This document shows, piece after piece, positions 33,117-44,584 of a DNA stretch of 64,000 bases. Position 1 is the stretch's first letter. Every line of letters begins with the position of its first letter. A program made the position numbers and the translations under genes. The stretch is from Centroberyx gerrardi (Eukaryota > Chordata > Actinopteri > Beryciformes > Berycidae), in assembly GCF_048128805.1 (NCBI RefSeq), contig NC_136003.1:26410885-26474884 (forward strand), in the 5' to 3' direction. The notes under the pieces were generated by a model that was not told where the DNA came from, did no database searches, and worked only from the letters and a program-made list of their open reading frames with translations.

Positions 33117-34138
33117 TTTGGGCAAGTGCAAAGGCGGGCTGATATGAGACGAAGAGGAAAAGAGAGGGGGGGAGTGTTTTGGTTCTGTTGAGGACGATGT
33201 CAGGTGTTTTATGGGCCTGCATTACTTAGACTGAAATAATGGCATTAAAACCAGCTATCACTCACTTGTGGCAATCACCTGCACACAATCCAGTGTATTT
33301 TAAATTTGTCTGCTTTGTAATCCATCGCCCACCTGTGGATTTAAGGATTTAAACAGTCAGAGTTGGCCTGTCCTGCACTAGACTGGATACACACTGACGT
33401 CTTGAATAGAAATTTTTTTTTGCAATTCAGGCCTATTCACACCTGTAAAGCAATTCACCTGGGATTTAGGGCTAAAAACTAATATTTTTTGCCGCAAGCT
33501 TCTCTTAATTACTAATCATAAATAAGATGCAGGCCTCAAGTCATACTGAAGTGTATAAAAATGGTAGGCCTACAGGTGAATGAACAACAAAAACCATAAG
33601 ATTATCCAAAAGGCACAAACCATATGTTTCACATACATGGGATTTGATTTGACAGTTTATTGGCAACAGGAGAGACTTGCTGTATAATATAAGATGTGAC
33701 TTATATCCTAGAGGCTGAACATGCTGAGGGCATGTGAGGTCACTCTCACTTTTCACCGTCGGGGCCCAAGTGTCATATGACTGACAGGAGCATCAGCTAA
33801 TCACAGTCAGACCTGATCGTCTTTACTCTGAGCCTCCATTCACTTCACACTTGGATTGGCTCCAGCTGGCCGTCACACTTCATAAATAGTTCCCACTCTG
33901 TGTAACATGACTACAACTGTTCGCTCATCAGGGTCCAGTATTGTTTCTGCTCAGCATCTGGGAATCTCTGTGAAGAAATAAACTAAATAATTACTTACTT
34001 ATTTATTATAATTTAATAGATATATAATTACTTAAATAAACAATATTAACTGGTATTCTTACCTCAAGACAAATGACATCTGAGCAGCCTCTGTGGGTAG
34101 ACTGTCCAGCAGATGGGGCAGTGTGACTATTACTAAAC
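33117..34138. other. Gene-free DNA upstream of cox6a2
   Basis: I see no coding exon or recognised repeat. A few CAGGTG and CACCTG E-box words (for example near 33200) are present, which is expected by chance as well as in muscle promoters. Confidence 0.35.
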
Positions 34139-34157
34139 CTTCCAATGTGGCTCCTGT

Positions 34158-34470
34158 TTTTAAAATTTTTTTTTTTTATTGTTTTTTAAACAAAGGAATA
34201 ATATACAAACATTCAGGTAAACAATATATATAGATCAAATTTAAGGACACAAATGTGGGAACATAGAGGGAAAATTTAAAAGACAATTACATAAAAATAA
34301 AAACAGGAGTACACATACACACAAATATATCACATATTTAGTCAGAGGTTTCAGGGAAAAAAGTTCCATAATGTTTCAATAGCTTATTACTTTTTTTGTT
34401 GTTTAATAAACTGAATGATTTAAGTAGAGAATTCAGTTCTAGGAGAAAAGGTGAGATCTTAGGTAGTGAT
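34158..34470 (-). mobile_element. Minus-strand retroposon with poly-A tail and target duplication
   Basis: A T-run on the plus strand at about 34166-34178 acts as a poly-A tail of a minus-strand insert. The phrase CCAATGTGGCTCCTGTT (34142-34158) recurs as CCAATATGGCTCCTGTT (34471-34487), one mismatch in 17, and fits a target-site duplication around an insert of about 310 bases. The inserted sequence is AT-rich and unidentified. Confidence 0.55.
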
Positions 34471-34689
34471 TTTCCAATATGGCTCCTGTTCCACTGATCA
34501 TTTGTGTTATACAGGGTCACTTCAACAGTGGGTTCCTCTTGGCTAGTTTTCCTACAGAGTTTAATGGAGAAACTAGTTTGGACTCTGTATAACTTGAGGA
34601 AAGATGGTGAGATGGCCTGCACATCGAGTCAGTCACTTAAAGTTAATTAAAATGCATTGAAATACAAGAGGTAGCATTTAGGATGTGCC

Positions 34690-36230
34690 AGATTATCTAA
34701 AAGTAAGTATAAATATTGTGGTTTAGTTTAACTTTACTTACTTTACTAAACTACTGTGCTCAGCGGAGCGGCTACAGCAACTATGACGGCTCTAAAATGT
34801 TCTCACGTGTAAGGAAACATCTGGAGTCAGTACCTGTCCAGTTGCATTTTTCCTTGTCTTTATCTTTTGACAAGAGATATACATCATCAGTGTGCAGAAA
34901 AACATTTGCCTTCATTCTTTTGCCACTGTATATTCCTTTTCTAAGCGTTACTTCTTGATTTTCACACCATTAGTAATGTGTTTGCCGTCTCTGTCTGAGA
35001 AAGCTTCAGGCTCCAGTGCAAACAGCAGCCGGAGCCAGCGGTGATGTCAGTCAGGCTGGTTCAGTCCTGCAGGCAGCCAGTCTGGACCGTCTGAACATCT
35101 AGGACCTCTGTTACTGTGGGCAGAGGCTTCTGTCACTGGACAGCATCAAGGTCTGAAAACTCAATGCACAGACCTGGACAGGCAGGTAGACACATGCAGG
35201 CACGACTATTGCCAAGTGTCCCAATAAAACAATAGTGCATTTATGTCTATAAAGTGAAACCTCCCCTAATAATCAGTTTTTTTATGTGACATGGGGTCAT
35301 TGCAAATATTCAAACATAAATGACAAAAAACTACTTGACCACACTTAAAGAGCAAATCAGCTTTAAATCAACGTCTTTTGAGCTGTAAACATGATTGCAT
35401 GGCTTCTATATCGTGAAAAACATTAATCCTGTGCCTAATTTCAACATTTTTAGAAAGAGAGTCCTGCATCCGCTTCTCGGGTCAGAAAATCGTAGTTGCA
35501 CTGCCCTCTATGGGCTGAACGTTTCTGTCCACAGCTCAATCAGTGATGTCAAGGCAGGTATTTCACCTTTGGCAGCATCAAATGCTTTGCGATTAGAAGA
35601 TTGTTACTGCGCCCCAAGTAGAGATGGATGATCCGTTATCACAGACACACAAATCTATTCACTCTCTCTCTCCCCACTCCATTTTTTCACATCTTTCAAA
35701 ATTTGTGTACTCTTTAAATGCGATGAAGGTGTATACATGTTATGACTCGTCTCCATTAAATACTCCACATATCATTGCTGTTAGGTGAAATGTCCAAAAC
35801 TTTTCAGGAATAGAAATAAAAAACAGGTTGGTTTCAGCTTGACCAACATGTTATCCAATGGGTTTTGAAAGGTGTTTATAAGCCCAGCGTTTGCTTTCTC
35901 AGGTAATCAGTGATTTGTTACTGCAATTATGCTCACTTGGACTAGAACATAATGAGAGTGTGGTGTTTACATGGGTCCCGTCTTACTCACAGTATTGTCT
36001 TAATCACATTACAATCTCATTTTCTGTGTGCATGTAAACGTGGTCGGTGTGATCGGTGTCGTTCATGCTGTCAAGGCCCATAACCTCCTCCTGAGTCTCT
36101 CTCCAGTATCGAACCCTCCAGTCCTTTTCTTGTCAGTATGATGGATGGCAACGCTACACATTGGACCAATTCAAAAAGCCTGCTACTTGAATTAGATGAA
36201 GGATAGCATTTCCACCAGAGGCATGGGTTT
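34690..36230. other. Gene-free DNA
   Basis: Nothing beyond ordinary AT-rich sequence was recognised. Short open frames here have no family resemblance. Confidence 0.35.
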
Positions 36231-36284
36231 ACATACACACACACACACATACACACACAGAAGCCTTATGAAGCATCTAGACTC

Positions 36285-36286
<2 letters not shown>

Positions 36287-36319
<33 letters not shown>
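36287..36319. repeat. CA microsatellite
   Basis: Uninterrupted CA repeat; a shorter CA run lies just before it at 36234-36258. Confidence 0.9.
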
Positions 36320-36321
<2 letters not shown>

Positions 36322-36625
36322 ATGTAGTGGTACATAAAAAGGTGGGTAAATTATAATTTCCAGTCGGTGATGATCATAAGGCAAACAACCACCACTATAA
36401 ACCCAATTAATTACGTTTTCTTAAAAGTATTTATTTCTGCTTTTTTCCCCTTAATTGACATTTTCTTAATATAACTGATCAGTTTTATACTACGTACTAT
36501 GATCCATACTATTAATTTACATCATAAGAGATTTATGAGAGTCTGAAAAGGAGGGTAAACTCTATTCCACGAATAAAAAAACGGGTGTAAAGTGAGTTTA
36601 GGTGGGTTTACCCCGTGCTATATCC

Positions 36626-36628
<3 letters not shown>

Positions 36629-36679
<51 letters not shown>
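36629..36679. repeat. CA microsatellite
   Basis: Uninterrupted CA repeat of about 51 bases in gene-free DNA. Confidence 0.95.
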
Positions 36680-36681
<2 letters not shown>

Positions 36682-39600
36682 CTGTGTGTACTTCACATGC
36701 CAAGAAAAAGACAACTGTGTGTTTGGCAGTAAATTGCAGTAAGTGTGTGTGTCGTTGGATAGGGGTCAAAGCAGGCCATGCCAGCGCTGGACAGCTGTCT
36801 TTCCTGTCTTTCCCTTACAAATTTGTCTGGTTCTCTCTTTTTTTTCAAACTTTATAGAATTTCAGTGCACTTGCCATACACTCCTGTATTCACATCTAAC
36901 ATCTTTATTGAATTTCTGTCTTTTTTGGACAGAAATAACATGACCACACATGTTTTTTTCGCTCTTCATAGTCCTCACACTTTCAGGAACTCTATTTCAA
37001 GCAACATTGAAAGTCCAAACATTACAACCTGACAAAACATAAAAAGGCACTTTTTTTTATTCAACCTTTATTTAGTTCTCGGAAGACACGTGTATGTATG
37101 TATGACGTAAATAAACAAAAAGACCATTCTAAAAGAGAATCACATAGATTCACATATTTATTATCTTGTCTTTGGGAAGGGTATAAAGAAATTAACACTA
37201 GGTGGGCAAAGGATAGAGAGGCTCTGCGCAGACACACGTTAATGTGAAATTCTTTGAAAGTCCACATTGTAAACAGAGCGGACGGGTTCGGCATGCCGGC
37301 CCACATGTGACGAGAGAGAGAGGCAGAGGACAGGTAGACGCACGGCCGTCAGGAGGGAGGAATAGAAAGCTGAGGGGAAAGTGGAGGAGAGTCAAAGTGA
37401 GAAGTCAAAATAAGAGAGAGAGACAAGAGGTCACGGGGTTAAACTCTTAGCAACATCTCTCACTACTGACACAGTGTTCAATAGCCTTGCACTATCAAGC
37501 ATTGTACATGAAGACCATGGGAGATTCATTTTTAATAGATTTTTTAAATCTGGTTTGAGAGTGCAGTTTTCCTCTCAGGATCATGCATTTATTTTATTTT
37601 AATCACACTTAAACTGCCTTAAGCGTCTTCCGCTGCTGCCTAGTGGAATACAGAAGAGCTGAGGATCTGTCTCATTTTATTCTGTAGAGAAGGACAATGT
37701 GCTGATGCAAAAGCCTGAACTGCTATAAAAGTAGAGGGGTGTAATGTGTTTCTCTGGCTCCCTGTTGTTTTTTTATAGGTCTGAGCTAGACAGGGACGCT
37801 GCCTGTCTGCTGCTGGAGGGGCAACGCTGCCTGTAGACACTTGAACAAACCACGAGCACCAAGAATCCACCATCAATATTGTCCCAGTCTGACTCAGGCA
37901 GCAGGGGATTTGGAGGGGAAACGGGGGAGCGGCCCGAGAGCGGACATTACTTACAGGATGGAAACTTCCATACGCTGTCACTCACCTCAACAGGTCACAT
38001 GCAAACGGAGACAGTTGTGGGTGGAAAGATAGTTCTATTATCGTCAGTGTGGACATTTCTTTAAGGTCTGAAATAGCTAGTTAACACTTTGCTTAAGTAC
38101 AGCTGACAAGCTCTACGTAAGGCATTTTCAGTTTAACACGCAAGTGGAAACGTACCACCGACTGACTGCTGTTGGCCGTGCATCAATAATAAGTGGAAGT
38201 TTCCTCGAGGGCCGGTTTCAGGGTGTTGAAAGCGGTCGGATGCAGTTCCCCCTCATTTGCAGCAGATATGATGGACTGTATATGCAGCACCGGGGAGCGG
38301 TTAATTACCAGGTGGTCTCAGAACATCAGCTCACCTAGATTAATTGTCTCAATATCTCAGTAAATCGGAGTATTCTGTAATTACCGCGATGATAGCCGGG
38401 CATTAATGGACTTCACTGCTGTCTCTGTGCCTGACCTATGGGGCAGGAAGCCGTAGATCACCGGACTGGGCCAGGCTCGCTCGCTCTGTCAGGACGTTTT
38501 TTCGCACTAAGCGTTTGGCAGAGTGATGTCAGTTTGGCAGGCCGGCCTGTCTGTATGTGCCTGTCTCTCCTTCCTTTTTCAAAGTCTTTCATCAGACTGG
38601 AGTCCATAGGAAAGTTTACTCAGCGCCGTCCCCACGCAGCACCCTCCGCCTCTTGGCATCGCTGCGCCTGTTGACCCCAAAGCCGCTCTCAGCTTCTCGC
38701 TGAGAGGTCATCTGGGGTAACGGTGAAGTCCCGCTTTACTCTCGGCCGCCTGATTGAAGTTTGAGTTTAGGTTGCCCATCGTTTAGTAGGTGTCAGAAAT
38801 GTCTTCGAAAAACAAAATGTACTCTTCTGGTGATTTATTGTAAGCAGAGTTCACATCAGACCTTGACTGTTCCCCACCGTCTGTCCCAACCTGGCCAGCC
38901 GCACCAGGTTCAGACTGAAGCACCTGCATGGAGACATGTGCACCAGCTCTCTCTGTAGCTCTTTGTGTTCTTCCCTCATTTTGGATACGCTACATGGAGC
39001 TGAACACTAATACTGAGCCCCCCCACAGCTCCTTACAAGTTGGACACAGCATGGTGCTAGAAGAGCATGAAACCATCAATAAACACTACAACCCCACAGC
39101 CCAGTGTGTGGCTGGCAAAGGCAAAAAAGCATGCCAGAACATTCAAGACTAAAGTTATGTCAGCTGGAGTACGATGCCATGAGCATGTCACTCATTTGGA
39201 GCTCATTTTACCAAGGCGACGCCGACTGTGTTCATTTTACCAGCCTGTGGTTGCATTAGTTGTAGGTGGGGTTTGGAGATTCAGTTGAGGCTCAGATTTC
39301 CTGAGCATATGTTGCTCCACAGCCATATGGACAAATGCCAAATGCTTCGGGAGTCAACACATTAGCATTGTTCCTCATGGTCCAAAAAGTAACTAGATTT
39401 GCCACTAGTTGCTTTTGAGAAATAAAGTCGCTAGAGGAGTTGGCGGCAGTGGGTGGGCGACAAGAGACACAGCTAAAAATACAGGGTTGCTCACATGAAA
39501 TAGTTCCAGAAGTTGATACATACAGTTGAGTCAATGATATTTAATTTTTAAAACTAATGAATCTACAGGTCGTTTCACTAACCTATTATTTCACTAACTA

Positions 39601-39714
39601 ACTATTTGTGTGGTCTTTGTTCCCGAACCTAAGATCTAATCATCTACCAGGAACACATGGATGATTTTAGTGTCTATGTTTTCAACTCAGCAGGCCAATC
39701 TCCCATAAACTTGG
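36680..39714. other. Gene-free DNA, with a possible conserved non-coding block
   Basis: No exon was recognised. A purine-rich stretch runs from 37305 to 37430. At 38290-38420 a complex, non-repetitive block holds several homeodomain-type cores (TTAATTACC, ATTAATTG, GTAATTACC, CATTAATGG) and is a candidate enhancer. Confidence 0.3.
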
Positions 39715-39905
39715 TGTATTCATAGTATTCCCATGATGTCACATGCATTTCCACCAATATGATGCTTTACCATATACACAGCTCATTGGCTGTTGCTGTC
39801 ATTTGATTATAATCACCTGTATCTTTATTACAATCACTTGTTATTTTCCTACCAAGATGGTCGTTTGGTGATGTAACAGAATAATATGAATTCCTATAAG
39901 CTTAA
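39715..39905 (-). repeat. Dispersed repeat, copy 2
   Basis: Inverted relative to 9590-9770, with shared blocks such as ATTCCCATGATGTCACATGC, ACACAGCTCATTGGCTGT and CTGTCATTTGATTATAATC. Confidence 0.65.
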
Positions 39906-40075
39906 GCCTTATCCTTGCCTAAACCTAATCCTCTCACCTTAATTAACCCTAAACCCAAATGCTAACCTACACAAGGGGCTACTTTAGGGTAGTGACCGAC
40001 AAAACATCCTCACTTTATAGGATTTTCCTTGTGAGGACATTTGGTCCTCACGAGGATAGTAGACGAACACACTCA
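39906..40075. repeat. Probable miniature element with CCTCAC/GTGAGG palindrome
   Basis: A CCTAAACCTAATCC-type tract is followed by TTGTGAGGACATTTGGTCC and TCACGAGG, a combination common in teleost interspersed repeats. Borders are uncertain. Confidence 0.4.
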
Positions 40076-40814
40076 TAAAAGTAAGTAAAACTAAAAGTAA
40101 AACTTTTCACCCCGTGTTTTTCCTCTCCGTTTCAGTCTCACCTATAGGTGTTGGGACACACGGTGTTTCTAATGTGACTGACCACACTGAAGCAGCCGCT
40201 CCAGATGTCTCTCTCCACACATTGCATCCCCTGTTCTCTTACTATCCTCCGAGTAAATGAGCCAACACTGCACCACCTCCTCTCTTTTCCTCTCTCATCC
40301 ATCAGCTCTCTCAATACGTCGTCTTGTCAAAGCTCGTCACGAAAAATCCAACACGCTCCAAACGGGTTGGATCTGTTTTTTTTTTCTTTTTCTTAAACAT
40401 GCGCAGAAGTAAATGTTTAGAGGTGAATCGTGGGTGATGGAGAGGACTCTTCCCCTTCATGACTCAGACGTGGGTTATGTTATTGTCTTCTGCTCAGTAC
40501 CACCGTGGAAGACGATGTGGTGGTCTGCACGTGTGACTTCGGTTTGCTAAAAATAACTTAAAAAAAAACAAAAACCCCATAGCAAATATAGGTGGTTCTC
40601 CAATGAAATGTTTGCATTGAGTGCTGTGGCGGCTGCAGTTGAGACAGAAGCTTCAACATCATGTTAAGAAAAGGTTGTTGCTCATCTCGGCCCTGGGACC
40701 CCCCACACTATATATGAAGAAGACACTGGAGCTTGTGGTGCCAACAGCTCCATGGGCCAATGCTTCGTGTTCACAGTCTCAACAGACAAAACTAACACAC
40801 CGGGTTTCTACAGA

Positions 40815-40817
40815 GAC

Positions 40818-40863
<46 letters not shown>
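40815..40863. repeat. GA simple repeat
   Basis: Nearly pure GAGAGA run with two interruptions, in gene-free DNA. Confidence 0.9.
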
Positions 40864-41600
40864 TGACAGCCTGTTTTGAAGGCGCTCGATTACAATGTCC
40901 TTCTGTAGAAAACCATGGAAACTCCTTTAAAATGTGTGTTTTAATAGAGGCGGCAGCATGGAGGATTATTTCTACTGTGGTGCACACGTTTCCACATTAA
41001 ACATTTATTCTTGCATGTTTTTCACTCAGTTGTTCAGTACCTGGCGGCGGTACTTCCCACCCCCACCTCCGCCAAAATGATGTCATATTTACTCTGCAAT
41101 TTACGGTGCTTTTTTTTTTTTTTCACGGGGATATTTACGTGAATTGAACACATTCTGTTTGCTCGTTCTCATTCTTCTCCCGTTTAAGGAGGTGTAATGT
41201 TAGGCCCTTTTTAGCAAAAACAGGTCTCTGTTATTAACGAGTATTGACACAGTTTGTTTGGAAGTCGGTTGAGTTCGCTCCACCTGTGAAAACTCAATTT
41301 TCTGCAAAAATAACACATCAAAATCATCTTTCTGTCTCCAGTTCATTTTGCGCCTGTTTATTTTTGAGCAGGGATTGTGTATTTGTGTTGGTGTGTATGT
41401 GGATATACAATGAGAGAATGAGAAAGAGAGGGGTAAAGTGTGTGTGTGTGTGTGTGTCAGAGTTTCCCCCACCATAACCCACCTAAAAGAATTTCATTAG
41501 TCTGGGTTTCAAATTAGAGTTTTAGTGTCCTGTGATGGTCAAAATACTGTTTCAGAGGCTTTTCCGCCCTGGCAAGAATAAAAGTCTGGGTGAAACAACT

Positions 41601-41642
<42 letters not shown>

Positions 41643-42795
41643 CCTCACTCGATAAACAGTGCAGTAAGTGGTGGAGACCTCAGACAGACTCACTGGGTGT
41701 TTGCTCTGGGCAGCATCTTCAGCGCCGTCTTCACTGAGAAGAATTTCCTTCCTGGCTCTTAGTCTCCCTGAGAGACATTTGAATTCAATATTTCTCTGCT
41801 CTTTGTGTGTCTGCATCAACCAGTAGACATTTTGAAACATTTCCTACCCGAGATTTACTACTGTGACACAAGGCAGATGATCTACAGTATCAATCACCCA
41901 GTGAAAAAATCGTGGATAGATGCTGATAAATCACCTGCCCACACAGATTCAAATTTGCTTTGTCAGTGTATAGGAACAAATACACTGCTGAAAAGTAGTT
42001 TTAGCTGAAATGCAACCTGATTCTTACAAATCCCTCATTTTTTGGGTGCAACACGATGAGCTGATGTGCTACTGAGTGATGATACCAGGCCCGAAAATGA
42101 TCAATTAATTTTCAGGTGTAGGGAAAAGTGATTGATTGTGGTTGTAAGCGATGGAAACAAAATCTTTGCCTGTGTAAGGAATCACTGACGCTGATTTGTT
42201 CTTGCCTGGCATGCCACCATCAAAACATACAGACATTCCTCATGCTTTAATGTGTCAACACTCTTCATTTTGTAAAGTTTTTTATTTCCAGTTCTAAGAA
42301 CCTTGTTTGAAATCTCTGTCTTCTTCTTCTTTTGACACTGCATGGGAAAGATCAAACGTCACAATGACTGTTTTTGTTTTTTTCAGTAACTTTTACTTTA
42401 AGTACATTTTACATGGCCGACTTTTTACTTTTACTTGAGTAGATTTTGTACACCAGTCATTTTACTTCTACTTAGCAAAGGAACAGCATTACTTTCAGCA
42501 GGATGTTTTGGTACTCTTTACAACATTAAAGAGTACAGACTTTTCCATCCCATTTTGACACGTGCCAACACCCTGTCCCGTTCCCACAAAGCTCCTTCCT
42601 TACCATCTACAACCACGATCCCTTTCTTATAATATCTTCAAACCGTCCTGCTCCCCTCCACACACACACACACACATCACATTTTAGTGTTGATACACTG
42701 ACCCTGCTCTCCCCTATCAGCTCCCTGGTGTGTGTGCACTGTCTGTGGAAACGGACCGAAGTGGGCCTCCGCTCCTGCCTTTGCCCAAACAGACC

Positions 42796-42838
<43 letters not shown>

Positions 42839-42920
42839 TTGCCGAGGCTCTACAGATGCCCAGTTGCTGGGCAGAGGGCAGGACTGGCCTGGTGGGAGTG
42901 TATCAGAGAGAGAGAAAACC
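40864..42920. other. Gene-free DNA upstream of the calymmin-like gene
   Basis: It contains TG runs at 41438-41456 and 41602-41641 and a fragment (about 42383-42540) rich in ACTTTTACTT words, related to the hAT element at 47568-48100. A further TG run lies at 42799-42837, about 85 bases before the TATA box. No exon was recognised. Confidence 0.4.
42799..42837. repeat. TG microsatellite close to the calymmin-like promoter
   Basis: An uninterrupted GT repeat ending about 85 bases before the TATA box. Confidence 0.95.
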
Positions 42921-42921
42921 A

Positions 42922-42929
42922 TATAAAAG
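42922..42929 (+). promoter_or_regulatory. TATA box of the calymmin-like gene
   Basis: TATAAAAG lies about 115 bases before the ATG, giving a predicted start near 42953 and a 5' UTR of about 90 bases. The ATG sits in a good context (CCACCATGC). A strong TATA box suits a tissue-restricted, highly expressed matrix gene. Confidence 0.75.
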
Positions 42930-43043
42930 ACGAGTTCACACAACAGGGCCGTCCAGTTGTGCTGTAAGCCCTGTCTGTCCGTCCGTCCAGCCGGTCTCTC
43001 TCTGCCCGTCCCGCTCTGTTTTTCGAACCGGCTCTCCTCCACC

Positions 43044-44536
43044 ATGCTGGGTCGAGCTCTACTCCAGACCTCGCTGGTCCTCTGGCTGGCTCAGCACACT
43101 CTGCAAGGCGGTAAGAGAAACATTGGGATTATGTGTGTGACACAGAGAAAAGGCAAGGGGAGATGAGATGATGATTAAGGAGATGTGATAGGTAGGATGA
43201 GAGGAAAGTGAAAGGAGACAGAACAAATGTGTTTTAGGTACAGACGCTATACCAAAGCAGATTGCAGTTTTGTATGAAATCACTCTCTACTTTTTTCCAG
43301 TTTCTTTGTTGAACTTGAGATCATAATTTTGTGAGATTTAACTCTTTCTTATAACAGATTTGGTTATTTTTCACTATTTCAGCACCAAAAGTACAGATTG
43401 TGATCATGATTGTTTATGTTGACCATATTGCAAAAAGTGTCTGATTTATTGACCGGTGCCTCTTGTGATATTTTTTTATAATTATTATTAGCATAAAATT
43501 ATTATAATTTTATGGAATTTTATATTTTATATATCATTTACCTCTTTGTGTGAGTGCATTTAATTTTTCTTATTGTTGGGACAAAACTAACCATTGGGTT
43601 GAAAAGAAAATATTGCCACAAAATTCTCTTCTTTGACCTGATCAAACTAATATTTGATGTACAGTCTTGCTACATTTGCATGAATATCTGATATTGATTT
43701 GTTAATTTTGTGTTTATCATATTAGTGACAATTACAGTATAGTAAGTTATGTTTGTAGCTCATATCACAGTCTATTTTTTTCCTGGTAATCAATGCACAT
43801 TCTAACTTAGTCAATTCAAGATATGTTGTATGTCATTTTGGGTGACAAATTCAACTGATCGAAGAAATTAGACAAAAGCAAAATGAAAATAAGTTTCAAT
43901 GTCAAAGTTCTGATGGATCAGCTTCTTCAGTGACTCACTCTCATTTACGTGTTAAATATCCAATGCCTATGTCAGATCGAGGAAAAAAAGGCCTTGTTGC
44001 CTTGAGCCTAGTGAGATGGACTTGCTCCAACGACAGTGATCCCGCCAAGTATCTGTTTATATGATCTGATGTCTTAGAATCAAAGCAAGGTGGCAGAGGC
44101 AGTCAAAATCTGACGACCCATCGTGAGAAAAGACTGTACAGCCTCCACACTGTCTCGCCATTTTGTCTTGTTCTCCATTTCCATCAATGGAGATCTGTTT
44201 CTCTCTCCTCCAGCTGCCCAGTCACGACAGAGTATGCATCGAACATTAGTGAGATTTTTGCTACTCACCAATTTGAAGTCATTTCTGTCAGTTTCTTACA
44301 GTAAAGTGCTTACCTTGTGAATATTAACATTTTCTAAGAGGAAATGGTGAAGGCCTCAATGTTAGTGCCAACATGTGGTCAATATGTCTAACTCATCATC
44401 ATTTTAAGGCACATTCATGTTGATATGTTATAATATGATTAGTGGAAATTGATTCATTTTAATTTTCCAGGGGTTAGACCTCAGAGTGGAGCCTTGGGAA
44501 GACTGCTGCCAAGCAGAGGTAACAAACACTTGTTCA

Positions 44537-44584
<48 letters not shown>

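Noticed and set aside
34338-34622. A 94-codon minus-strand frame near the retroposon
   Set aside because: It crosses the proposed insertion border and shows no family resemblance.
36234-36679. Short frames with long Thr-His runs
   Set aside because: They are translations of CA microsatellites; the same holds for the runs near 19170, 41610, 42800, 44540 and 62470.
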